The notes beneath the pieces are model-generated. The model made no database searches and had not been told where the DNA came from. It was given only the letters and a program-made list of their open reading frames with translations. Below, in pieces: positions 1 through 5,905 of a stretch of DNA of 18,733 nucleotides. Both the position numbers and the translations under genes were made by a program. The DNA is from JAGWAC01 sp038046265 (lineage in GTDB: Archaea; Nanobdellota; Nanobdellia; SCGC-AAA011-G17; JACPIM01): assembly GCA_038046265.1 (NCBI GenBank), contig JBBSWN010000008.1, positions 1 to 18,733 of the forward strand, in the 5' to 3' direction. Each line of letters begins with the position of its first letter. Positions within the stretch are counted from its first letter, which is position 1.

Positions 1-99
1 TTCCCATTCTAAGTTATATAATTAATATAATAAAGCTTAGTAATATAAGTTATTTTTAAATATATAAAGGTTTTTGTTTAAAAAGTTAGAGAAATTACT
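1..99. other. AT-rich flank downstream of tRNA-Val
   Basis: This stretch is almost entirely A/T and carries no convincing coding region. It holds TATA-like strings (for example around 52-69). On the minus strand an ATG lies at 7-5, right at the window edge, and could begin a gene that leaves the window, but two codons are too few to judge. Confidence 0.3.
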
Positions 100-170
100 G
101 GGCCTGACCGGAATTGAACCGATTACCTTCTCCACGTCAAGGAGACGTCATGCCGATAGACCACAGGCCC
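100..170 (-). tRNA. tRNA-Val (anticodon GAC)
   Basis: The minus strand folds into a complete 71-nt cloverleaf. The acceptor stem GGGCCTG/CAGGCCC has seven perfect pairs. The D stem is GTC/GAC with GG in its loop, the anticodon stem is TCTCC/GGAGA around loop TTGACGT, the variable loop has five bases, and the T arm is ATCGG-TTCAATT-CCGGT. The anticodon GAC reads the valine codon GUC. No intron is present and CCA is not encoded. An A/T box about 26-33 nt upstream fits an archaeal tRNA promoter. Confidence 0.95.
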
Positions 171-195
171 TTAAAGAAATGAAAAGAAAAAGAAG

Positions 196-203
196 ATTTA
201 AAT
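196..203 (-). promoter_or_regulatory. TATA box (box A) of tRNA-Val
   Basis: ATTTAAAT lies 26-33 nt upstream of the tRNA-Val 5' end, the usual archaeal box A distance. It overlaps the stop codon of the upstream gene. Confidence 0.5.
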
Positions 204-697
204 TACTTTTGTCTTGTCCTATAATCTACGCCAAAGACTTTCCATGAAAAAAATTCAGGAGCTTCTCCAAAAAAGTATTTTCCTCTATCTTTAGCGCCAA
301 AAGACTTTCTTCCAGATAATATAACCCACTGATTGTCAAGATCTACCCACAATTTGTCTTCTATAACACTTAATAAAGCAAATAGATCATCTAAATCTGC
401 TTTTCTTTCTTTCTGGTAAAGACTTTGTATTTGTGGGGGCTGTCTTTCAAGTATTTTCATAAATTCTTCATGTTCTGCCAAATAATCAATTGGCTCTTCA
501 GGCGTTTCTTTAAGTTTCTCATCTGGAATAGTTTTAATTACTTTTCCAACAAGTCCTTGAATCCAGGATCTTTGTGGTATTTTTGGAGTTTCTGTTTGTC
601 CTTCTCTCATTCCTAAGTAATTTGCTTTAAAATCTTTATCCGTCTTCTTTTCAGTTTCTTGAATTTTCTGAAGTAATCCTGCTTTAAATGCTCCAAT
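203..697 (-). CDS. Hypothetical protein, C-terminal part (broken by assembly gap)
   Basis: About 164 residues run from the gap edge to a TAA at 203-205. I do not recognise the family. The segment is soluble-looking and charged: an N-terminal Lys/Glu-rich stretch (around QETEKKTDKDF), a Trp-containing segment (PQRSWIQGLVGKVIK), a Glu/Pro-rich linker, and a C-terminal part rich in aromatics (VDLDNQWVILSGRKSFGAK, then KYFFGEAPEFFSWKVFG). There is no signal peptide or membrane segment. It most likely continues the reading frame at 708-998. The two pieces are in different frames across ten Ns, but that number is probably an arbitrary placeholder, so the frame offset says little. Confidence 0.5.
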   Translation of the reverse strand: MGAFKAGLLQKIQETEKKTDKDFKANYLGMREGQTETPKIPQRSWIQGLVGKVIKTIPDEKLKETPEEPIDYLAEHEEFMKILERQPPQIQSLYQKERKADLDDLFALLSVIEDKLWVDLDNQWVILSGRKSFGAKDRGKYFFGEAPEFFSWKVFGVDYRTRQK

Positions 698-707
698 NNN
701 NNNNNNN
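698..707. other. Assembly gap (10 Ns)
   Basis: Ten consecutive N characters mark a scaffold join of probably unknown true length. It lies inside coding sequence on the minus strand, so the gene there cannot be read through. Confidence 0.97.
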
Positions 708-998
708 TGGAATTTGTTCTTCACTAGAAACTTTCAAAGTTACAATAGAAACAGGATAAAATACATCCCCACCATTAAATCTCATTTCATAATTATCATC
801 AATAACTTCCTTTACATATACAAAATGGCCGTGAGAATCTTTTTTTGGAACAACAAATTCTCTATAAATTATTTCTCCATCACTAACTCTGCTGTCTTTA
901 ATTTGTCTTGGAGAACTATGATTAATACTCCATTTCAACAGCATTCTTTGGTGTTCTTGGGTTGTTGTATTTTCAAGAGATCTGCTCAAAATAATCAC
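708..998 (-). CDS. Hypothetical protein, N-terminal part (broken by assembly gap)
   Basis: An open frame starts with GTG at 998, overlapping a purine-rich AGAAGG stretch that could act as a ribosome binding site, and runs 97 codons into the gap. The peptide starts MIILSRSLENTTTQEH and contains a beta-rich stretch (GEIIYREFVVPKK, HGHFVYVKEVIDDNYEMRF, YPVSIVTLKVSSEEQ) that could form a small beta domain. No family is recognised. It is probably the N-terminus of the protein whose C-terminal part is at 203-697, giving about 260 residues or more. The start could instead be a nearby in-frame TTG. Confidence 0.45.
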
Positions 999-1058
999 CT
1001 TCTTTTTTATGAGTCTAATTAAACTTAGTTTATTAATTTTATGTTACTAAAAAAATAA

Positions 1059-1183
1059 GCCTCGGGAGGGAGTTGCACCCCCGACCTGCGGTTTACAAAA
1101 CCGCCGCTCTACTTGCAGTTGCATTTTTCGCCTATGTTTAGTTTATTAACCACATCTGCTATAAGCTACTAAGCTACCGAGGC
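1059..1183 (-). tRNA. tRNA-Thr (anticodon TGT) with an intron in the D arm
   Basis: The acceptor stem GCCTCGG/CCGAGGC pairs perfectly. The anticodon stem GCGGT/ACCGC encloses TTTGTAA, so the anticodon is TGT (Thr). The T arm is GGGGG-TGCAACT-CCCTC. The 5' part (GCCTCGG TA GCTTAGTAG) and the D-arm 3' part (GTAGAGC) are separated by about 53 extra bases, roughly 1113-1165 on the plus strand. Removing them gives a normal 72-nt tRNA with GG in the D loop. GCAG and CTGC inside the insert can pair, leaving a three-base AAG next to the predicted 3' splice point; this partly resembles a relaxed bulge-helix-bulge, but exact junctions cannot be fixed by eye. T-loop position 55 is G instead of the usual T. 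Confidence 0.9.
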
Positions 1184-1186
1184 ATA
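1165..1186. repeat. Direct repeat, proximal copy (tRNA-Thr 5' end)
   Basis: These 22 bases cover the 5' end of tRNA-Thr plus three upstream bases. They recur at 2268-2289 with one mismatch (C at 1178, G at 2281). The homing-endonuclease gene lies between the copies, which start 1,103 bp apart. This copy is the functional tRNA 5' half, because it pairs perfectly with the acceptor 3' strand. Confidence 0.9.
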
Positions 1187-1207
1187 AGTTTGTTAAAAAA
1201 TAATATG

Positions 1208-1214
1208 TTTAAAA
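1208..1214 (-). promoter_or_regulatory. Candidate TATA box of tRNA-Thr (proximal copy)
   Basis: TTTTAAA on the minus strand lies 25-31 nt upstream of the tRNA-Thr 5' end at 1183. It is weaker than the box upstream of the distal 5'-half copy. Confidence 0.35.
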
Positions 1215-1256
1215 TGTTTTGGATTTATTTAGCCTTTATAGTTAAGTGACATAACA

Positions 1257-1265
1257 TTTATTAAT
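1257..1265 (+). promoter_or_regulatory. Candidate TATA box of the first homing-endonuclease gene
   Basis: TTTATTAAT lies 21-29 nt upstream of the ATG at 1286, consistent with a short-leader or leaderless transcript. Confidence 0.3.
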
Positions 1266-1285
1266 TAGGGCAATATTAATTGCTT

Positions 1286-2275
1286 ATGAATAAAAGAATA
1301 ATTTTTGATTCTAATGAATTTAGAAATTTATTCTTTGAAAAAGTTTTAGAGTCATTTAATATTAAAAAATGGGGGGAAGTTAGAAAGTTATTTAGTATAC
1401 CGAAATCCACGTTTGAATTTTATAGAAATGGGAGATTAACTATTCCAGAAAATCTCTACGAATTATTGATAAAGAACTTTGATGAGAAAGATAAATTATT
1501 TTTTAGTAAGAAAATTAAATTTTTAGACTCGTGTTGGGGGAATGTAAAGGGTGGGAAAATAACATATTCAAAATATAAGGAAATATTTGATAAAGGCAGA
1601 AAAAAAGCAATTCTTTCTAGGAAAAAAAAGGCTGAAAATAAATTTAATGTCCATATGCCTTTAAATTGTGAGCTTTCTTATTTTATTGGTTTATTTATTG
1701 GAGATGGATTTACAAATAAATATAAGAGAACATACATTACTGAATTTACAGGAGATAAAAGAACTGAAAAACTTTTTTACCTCAATTATATAACTAATAC
1801 AGTCCAAAATTTATTTAATTTAACTCCACGAATATTAATTGTACCTAATGAGAATACAATTAGATTTATTCTTTATTCTAAAGCTCTTTTTAAAATGATA
1901 ACCCAAAGGTTTAAAATTCATGCGGGAAGAAAATCGCTCACAGTTTTAATCCCTGATGAGATTTTAAATTCAAATAGTGAGATAATCAAAGCTTGTGTTC
2001 GTGGGATTTATGATGCTGAAGGTTGCGTCTTCTTCGATAAAAGAAAGGTGTATAAGAAACCTTACGTTAGAATAGAACTTCATATGAATAATTTGGCTAT
2101 TCTTAACCAAGTTCATAAATTGCTTAAAGGATTCCAGATTAAATCTACTCTTGGAATAATAAAGAATAATTTAAGAGTTACAATTTATACCAAAGAAGAA
2201 GTCAAAAAATTCATCAAAGAAATTGGCTTTTTCAATCCTAAACAACTCGAAAAGTTAAAAATTTATGGCTACTAA
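1286..2275 (+). CDS. LAGLIDADG homing endonuclease (free-standing, next to tRNA-Thr)
   Basis: The 329-residue protein carries two LAGLIDADG-type motifs: YFIGLFIGDG at residues 132-141 and CVRGIYDAEG at 237-246. This is the single-chain, two-motif architecture in which the acidic residue near the end of each motif binds metal for site-specific double-strand cleavage. Residues 1-110 form an extra N-terminal region with a helix-turn-helix-like segment (VRKLFSIPKSTFEFYRNGR) and a W-x-x-x-KG element, partly mirrored in the second endonuclease gene of this window. I chose ATG 1286 over the in-frame TTG at 1280. The last codons and the stop lie inside the duplicated tRNA-Thr 5' end, so the gene is built into that repeat, antisense to the tRNA. 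Its likely target is the tRNA-Thr D-arm region (inference). Confidence 0.85.
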   Translation: MNKRIIFDSNEFRNLFFEKVLESFNIKKWGEVRKLFSIPKSTFEFYRNGRLTIPENLYELLIKNFDEKDKLFFSKKIKFLDSCWGNVKGGKITYSKYKEIFDKGRKKAILSRKKKAENKFNVHMPLNCELSYFIGLFIGDGFTNKYKRTYITEFTGDKRTEKLFYLNYITNTVQNLFNLTPRILIVPNENTIRFILYSKALFKMITQRFKIHAGRKSLTVLIPDEILNSNSEIIKACVRGIYDAEGCVFFDKRKVYKKPYVRIELHMNNLAILNQVHKLLKGFQIKSTLGIIKNNLRVTIYTKEEVKKFIKEIGFFNPKQLEKLKIYGY

Positions 2276-2289
2276 GCTACGGAGGCATA
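2268..2289. repeat. Direct repeat, distal copy (partial tRNA-Thr 5' half)
   Basis: This copy reads GCCTCCGTAGCTTAGTAGC on the minus strand: the first 19 bases of tRNA-Thr with one change (G6 to C). The change would create a C-C mismatch with the acceptor 3' strand, so this copy looks like a remnant. No anticodon or T arm follows; it runs directly into the 3' end of the endonuclease gene. A well-formed TTTATAAA sits 25-32 bases upstream. Confidence 0.85.
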
Positions 2290-2310
2290 TGAAAATGATT
2301 TTTTAGATAT

Positions 2311-2318
2311 TTTATAAA
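2311..2318 (-). promoter_or_regulatory. TATA box upstream of the distal tRNA-Thr 5'-half copy
   Basis: TTTATAAA, a palindrome, lies 25-32 nt upstream of the distal GCCTCC end, the spacing expected for a tRNA promoter. For the plus-strand adk1 it would be too far (about 55 nt). It may be the ancestral tRNA-Thr promoter. Confidence 0.4.
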
Positions 2319-2342
2319 CCTTATTATATATTATAATAATCA

Positions 2343-2350
2343 ATATAAAA
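2343..2350 (+). promoter_or_regulatory. Candidate TATA box of the adenylate kinase pair
   Basis: ATATAAAA lies 23-30 nt upstream of the adk1 ATG at 2373, so the message would be essentially leaderless. No Shine-Dalgarno is visible. Confidence 0.45.
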
Positions 2351-2372
2351 AATAGTTTCCTTTAAATCACTT

Positions 2373-3008
2373 ATGAGAATAGTTCTTCTAGGAGTTCCAG
2401 GAGCAGGAAAAGGACTGCAAGCTAAAATAATGGTTGAATACTTAAAAGTCCCTTCCATTTCAACAGGCGAAATGATGAGAGAAATGGTTGATGCCGGCAA
2501 CCCTTTAGGAATAAAACTAAGAGATGAATATTTTGCTCGGGGTTTATTGGCTCCAGATGATATAACGATAGAACTTTTAAGGCAAAGACTGGAAAAAACT
2601 GATTGTAAAACTGGCTTTGTTTTAGACGGATTTCCAAGAAGTGAATTTCAAGCAGAATCTCTAGAAAAAATAGCAAGATTAAATCATGTTCTTTATTTCG
2701 AAGTTCCTGATAGCGAAGTAATTAATAGATTGTCTCATAGAGAAAATTGTAATTCTTGTAAAATAACTTATGGACGTGATTTAAAGCCAAAACAACCGCA
2801 TGTTTGTGATAAATGTAATAATCAATTAACTAAAAGAGATGATGATAATCCAGAATCAATAAAAACAAGATTGGAAGTTTACAAAGCTAAAACAGCGCCT
2901 TTAGTCTTATTTTATGAAGCAAAAGGATTGTTAAGAAAAATTGACGGCAGCCAGCCTTATCCAATAGTTGCTGACGACGTAAGAATAGTTCTAGGTCATT
3001 TTGTCTAA
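2373..3008 (+). CDS. Adenylate kinase-family protein, first tandem copy
   Basis: The protein has 211 residues, the length of long-form adenylate kinases (ATP + AMP to 2 ADP). Visible are the P-loop GVPGAGKG (residues 7-14), the ISTGEMMR AMP-site segment, DGFPR, paired arginines in RLSHR, the KRDDDNPESIKTR segment, and a LID with four cysteines (CNSC and CDKC), the zinc-binding form. The residue after the P-loop, normally Thr in GKGTQ, is Leu here (GKGLQ). The neighbouring copy has the normal Thr. The change may alter nucleotide preference or activity. It starts at ATG 2373 with a TATA box just upstream and is followed after 39 bp by the second copy, so the pair probably arose by duplication and is likely co-transcribed. 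A different nucleoside-monophosphate specificity is possible. Confidence 0.85.
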   Translation: MRIVLLGVPGAGKGLQAKIMVEYLKVPSISTGEMMREMVDAGNPLGIKLRDEYFARGLLAPDDITIELLRQRLEKTDCKTGFVLDGFPRSEFQAESLEKIARLNHVLYFEVPDSEVINRLSHRENCNSCKITYGRDLKPKQPHVCDKCNNQLTKRDDDNPESIKTRLEVYKAKTAPLVLFYEAKGLLRKIDGSQPYPIVADDVRIVLGHFV

Positions 3009-3047
3009 ACAAAATAAATATAAACAAATAATCTACAAAATAAAGTA

Positions 3048-3680
3048 ATGAAACTTGTTTTTTTAGGCCCGCCAGGATCAGGAAAAGGAACTCAAGCCAA
3101 ATTAATTTCTGAAATATTAAAAATCCAGCACATTTCAACAGGCACTTTATTCAGGCAGTTGGCAGAAGAAAACAATTCTTTGGGCATAGAAGCAAAGGAA
3201 AAATATTGGGGCAAGGGAAACTTAGTTCCAGACAATATAACAACAAAGATATTAAAAGAAAGAATATCAAAGCCAGACTGTAAAAGAGGTTTTATTTTAG
3301 ATGGTTTTCCTAGAACTTTAAATCAAGTAAACGCCTTGGAAAAAATAACAGAAATAGACTTTGCTGTTTTCATTTATTCTTATGAAAAGGAAATATTAAA
3401 AAGATTTGAGCAGAGGCTCCAGTGTAATTCTTGCAATATTGTCTATGGTCTTGGAAAAACTCCCAAGAAGCCAGGTTACTGTGATGAATGCCATAAAAAG
3501 CTGATAAAAAGAGAAGATGATAATCCTGAAATATTAAAACAAAGGTTAAAAATCTTTTATGACAATGTAAGCCCAATTGTCAAACACTATAAAGAAAAGG
3601 GAATTTTAATAGAAGTTAATGGGGAACAGCCAACAGAAAAAGTAAAGCAGGAAATCTTAAACAACATCTATAATAACTAA
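3048..3680 (+). CDS. adk: Adenylate kinase, second tandem copy
   Basis: The protein has 210 residues and is the more canonical copy: P-loop GPPGSGKGTQ (residues 7-16), ISTGTLFR AMP site, LDGFPRT, arginines in RFEQR, KREDDNPEILKQR, and a four-cysteine zinc-type LID (CNSC, CDEC). It balances ATP, ADP and AMP in the cytoplasm. It parallels the preceding copy along its whole length but has clearly diverged from it. The ATG at 3048 is preceded by an A-rich stretch without a clear ribosome binding site, so translation may depend on read-through from the first copy. Confidence 0.93.
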   Translation: MKLVFLGPPGSGKGTQAKLISEILKIQHISTGTLFRQLAEENNSLGIEAKEKYWGKGNLVPDNITTKILKERISKPDCKRGFILDGFPRTLNQVNALEKITEIDFAVFIYSYEKEILKRFEQRLQCNSCNIVYGLGKTPKKPGYCDECHKKLIKREDDNPEILKQRLKIFYDNVSPIVKHYKEKGILIEVNGEQPTEKVKQEILNNIYNN

Positions 3681-3682
3681 AC

Positions 3683-3692
3683 TATTAAATAT
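3683..3692 (+). promoter_or_regulatory. Candidate TATA box
   Basis: TATTAAATAT lies 22-31 nt upstream of the ATG at 3714 and again implies a leaderless start. Confidence 0.35.
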
Positions 3693-3713
3693 CTGTTCTT
3701 AGTTTTATTCTCT

Positions 3714-4547
3714 ATGTTTACTAATAAAGATATAGTCCTGGACTTTGTTAAAAGGCAAGGCCCAGTTCTCCCTATCCAGGTAGCCAAGCAGACAAATTCA
3801 AACACTATGTTTGCAGGAGCTCTCTTGTCAGAATTAATAGCTCATAAATTAATAAAAATTAGCTGTGCAAAAATTGGCGGTTCTCCTGTATATTATGTAG
3901 ATGGCCAGGAAGAAAAGCTCTCAATTTTATATGATCACTTGCCTGGAAAAGAAAAAGAAGCCTTTGTTTTGTTAAAAAACAGCAAGGTGTTGTTAGACGA
4001 CAAACAAGAGCCATCTATAAGATTTGCTTTGTCTCAAATAAAAGACTTCTCAATTCCTTTCATGGTAAACATAAAAAACACAAACATAAAGGCATGGCGC
4101 TGGCATTTAGTTCCTGAACAAGAAGCTGTCCAAATAGTAAAAGACACGTTTAAAGAAACACAAGAAATACCTCAAAAGCCTGAACAAAGAACATTGGAAG
4201 AAAAAAAAGAGCCTAAAAAACCAGTGCAAAACAACAAATTTTTTGAACAAGTCCAGTTATATTTAAATAAAAACAAGGTTGTTGTATTGCAGGAAGAAAT
4301 AATAAGAAAAGGAAAAGAAGTAAATCTTATTGTAAAAGTAAATTCTTCCTTGGGTGAATTAACTTACTTGGTAAAGGCAACAGATAAAAAATCTCTAAGT
4401 GAAAAAGATATTATTTATGCATTTAACCACGGAAACTTGAAAAAAATGCCTGTCATCTTGTTAAGCAAAGCCAAATTAAGCAAAAAAGCTGAAAAATACA
4501 TAAATGAAAACTTGAAAGGCTTTTTGACTTTTAGAACCTTGGAATAG
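3714..4547 (+). CDS. Winged-helix protein with possible nuclease-fold C-terminal domain
   Basis: The protein has 277 residues and I recognise no named family. Residues 1-65 look like a winged helix: a helix (DIVLDFVKRQGPV), a helix-turn-helix (PIQVAKQTNSNTMFAGALLSELIAHKLI) and a wing-like strand (GGSPVYYVDG). A middle part ends in a charged linker (QEIPQKPEQRTLEEKKEPKK, about 151-170). The C-terminal hundred residues have strand-rich spacing (KEVNLIVKVNS, LTYLVKATDKKSLS, then MPVILLSKAKLSKKAEKYI) reminiscent of a worn-down restriction-endonuclease fold. The expected acidic catalytic residues are not clear, so catalysis is doubtful. DNA binding is the safest reading. It has its own TATA-like box and follows the adenylate kinases by 33 bp. 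Confidence 0.6.
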   Translation: MFTNKDIVLDFVKRQGPVLPIQVAKQTNSNTMFAGALLSELIAHKLIKISCAKIGGSPVYYVDGQEEKLSILYDHLPGKEKEAFVLLKNSKVLLDDKQEPSIRFALSQIKDFSIPFMVNIKNTNIKAWRWHLVPEQEAVQIVKDTFKETQEIPQKPEQRTLEEKKEPKKPVQNNKFFEQVQLYLNKNKVVVLQEEIIRKGKEVNLIVKVNSSLGELTYLVKATDKKSLSEKDIIYAFNHGNLKKMPVILLSKAKLSKKAEKYINENLKGFLTFRTLE

Positions 4548-4548
4548 C

Positions 4549-4556
4549 TTTATAAA
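4549..4556 (+). promoter_or_regulatory. TATA box of the RNA methyltransferase gene
   Basis: TTTATAAA lies 22-29 nt upstream of the ATG at 4578, overlapping the end of the preceding gene. Confidence 0.5.
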
Positions 4557-4577
4557 ATATCTTCTTAGCATAAAAGT

Positions 4578-5660
4578 ATGAATAACTACTTGTTTGTTTT
4601 AGGCAGAGACAGGAACTTGTCTTTGTTGGAATTAGTCTCTTATCTAAAAAGAAAGGGTATGGATTACAAGAGTGTAAAGATTACAGACACGTATGCAGAG
4701 TTTCAAATTCAGGATTTTAACCCTTTTAATTCAATAAAAGAGCTCGGCGGAATAGTGAAAATAGCTGAATTTATTGATATAAATAAAATAAAAATAGAAA
4801 AAAACAAAATTCTTTTTGGCTTAACTATTTTTTACAATGATATAAGATTAATTTCTCAGTTGTACGAATTGTTTAAAAAAGAAAAAGTAAAAGCAATTCA
4901 AAAAAAACCAAGAAAAGTTTTTTTCTCCCCAAAAGAATCTAAAAAGCTAGATCTGGAATTATTTATTTTCAAAAATAAGATAGCAAAAGTAATTGTAAAC
5001 TCAAACCCTTCTGAATTTAAGGCAAGAGATGAAACCAGGCCTTATTTTGACAAGTTAAAAGTTACATCCTTAAGATTAAGCAAAATCCTTGTTAACTTGT
5101 CCCAGGTAAAGGAAAATGAAACCTTGTTAGATCCTTTTGTTGGCGCTGGTTCTATTTTGCAGGAAGCAATGATTCTGGGAATAAATGTTGTTGGTACTGA
5201 CATAGACAAAAAATCGTCAGAAGGTGCTGTAAAAAATCTCGAATTTATAAAAAATAAATACAGGTTAAGAACAAGTTTCAAGATTCATAATATTGACAAC
5301 AGCGAAATTGGCAAAGTAATTGAAAAAGTTGATGGCGTTGCAACAGAGCCTTATTTTGGTCCTTTCTTCCTTAAAATTCCTAAATACGAGGAAGTCTTAA
5401 AAATTATAGATGAAGTGGAAAAAATCTATTACTCATTGCTTTTGAAATTAAAAAAAATTCTACCTAAAAATTCTCTAGCAGTTTTCCCTGTTCCAGTCTA
5501 TAAGACAAATAAAGGAAGAGTTACTTTTGACTTTGAAAACATTGTAAAAGAACTTGGTTATGAAATTTATTCTCCCTTGGATTCTATTAAAATGCCAATA
5601 AAATATAGTATAAAGGGCAATATTGTTGAAAGACTAATTTACATCCTAAAAAACCCATAA
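4578..5660 (+). CDS. COG1041/Trm-G10-type tRNA guanine N2-methyltransferase
   Basis: The protein has 360 residues in two parts. The N-terminal part (YLFVLGRDRNLSLLELVSYL, residues 4-23) matches the start typical of the Trm11/Trm-G10 group. The C-terminal Rossmann methyltransferase has the lead-in RDETRPYFDKLKV (150-162), SAM-binding motif I DPFVGAGSI (185-193), acidic loop TDID (207-210) and catalytic motif TEPYFGP (256-262). Family members use SAM to methylate guanosine, commonly G10 of tRNA. The catalytic motif is usually D-P-P-Y; the Glu-Pro-Tyr form here is an unusual variant, so the exact target is uncertain. It has its own TATA box and is followed by eS17, which suggests a translation-related neighbourhood. 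Confidence 0.8.
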   Translation: MNNYLFVLGRDRNLSLLELVSYLKRKGMDYKSVKITDTYAEFQIQDFNPFNSIKELGGIVKIAEFIDINKIKIEKNKILFGLTIFYNDIRLISQLYELFKKEKVKAIQKKPRKVFFSPKESKKLDLELFIFKNKIAKVIVNSNPSEFKARDETRPYFDKLKVTSLRLSKILVNLSQVKENETLLDPFVGAGSILQEAMILGINVVGTDIDKKSSEGAVKNLEFIKNKYRLRTSFKIHNIDNSEIGKVIEKVDGVATEPYFGPFFLKIPKYEEVLKIIDEVEKIYYSLLLKLKKILPKNSLAVFPVPVYKTNKGRVTFDFENIVKELGYEIYSPLDSIKMPIKYSIKGNIVERLIYILKNP

Positions 5661-5662
5661 AC

Positions 5663-5670
5663 TTTATAAA
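5663..5670 (+). promoter_or_regulatory. TATA box of the eS17-Alba pair
   Basis: TTTATAAA lies 26-33 nt upstream of the eS17 ATG at 5696, so the first gene of the pair is probably leaderless. Confidence 0.5.
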
Positions 5671-5695
5671 CTCTTTAAAATAAGCTTTTTCTCAC

Positions 5696-5896
5696 ATGGG
5701 AAGAATAAAAACCTCAATGATAAAGAATCTTACTAAAAAGATTTACTTGAATAATAAGCCTTTGTTTAAAGAAGACTTTGAGTCAAACAAGCTAATTTTA
5801 AATGGCCTAATAAAAACAGAATCCAAGAAATTAAGAAACATTATAGCAGGTTATTTAACAAGACTAGTAAAACAAGAGAAATTAGAAAATACTTAG
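5696..5896 (+). CDS. rps17e: Small-subunit ribosomal protein eS17
   Basis: This 66-residue basic protein matches archaeal eS17. It starts MGRIKTSMIKNLTKKIY and carries the C-terminal signature RNIIAGYLTRLVK. eS17 is found in archaea and eukaryotes but not bacteria, making it one of the clearest domain markers in the window. The length is normal for the archaeal form. It is preceded by a TATA box and followed after 9 bp by the Alba gene, whose Shine-Dalgarno begins one base before the eS17 stop codon ends, so the two are co-transcribed. Confidence 0.93.
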   Translation: MGRIKTSMIKNLTKKIYLNNKPLFKEDFESNKLILNGLIKTESKKLRNIIAGYLTRLVKQEKLENT

Positions 5897-5900
5897 GAGG
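5895..5900 (+). promoter_or_regulatory. Strong Shine-Dalgarno of the Alba gene
   Basis: AGGAGG lies 5 bases before the Alba ATG at 5906. It is the clearest ribosome binding site in the window and marks Alba as an internal operon cistron, unlike the mostly leaderless first genes. Confidence 0.85.
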
Positions 5901-5905
5901 AAAAA

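Noticed and set aside
2268..2289. Split tRNA half of the Nanoarchaeum kind
   Set aside because: No GC-rich complementary tail follows the half, the nearby 3' half already has its own complete 5' half, and the G6C change breaks acceptor pairing.
1165..2289. Integrase-type attL/attR sites
   Set aside because: The repeats look like attachment sites, but no integrase or recombinase gene is present and the duplicated part is the tRNA 5' end; the homing-endonuclease explanation fits better.
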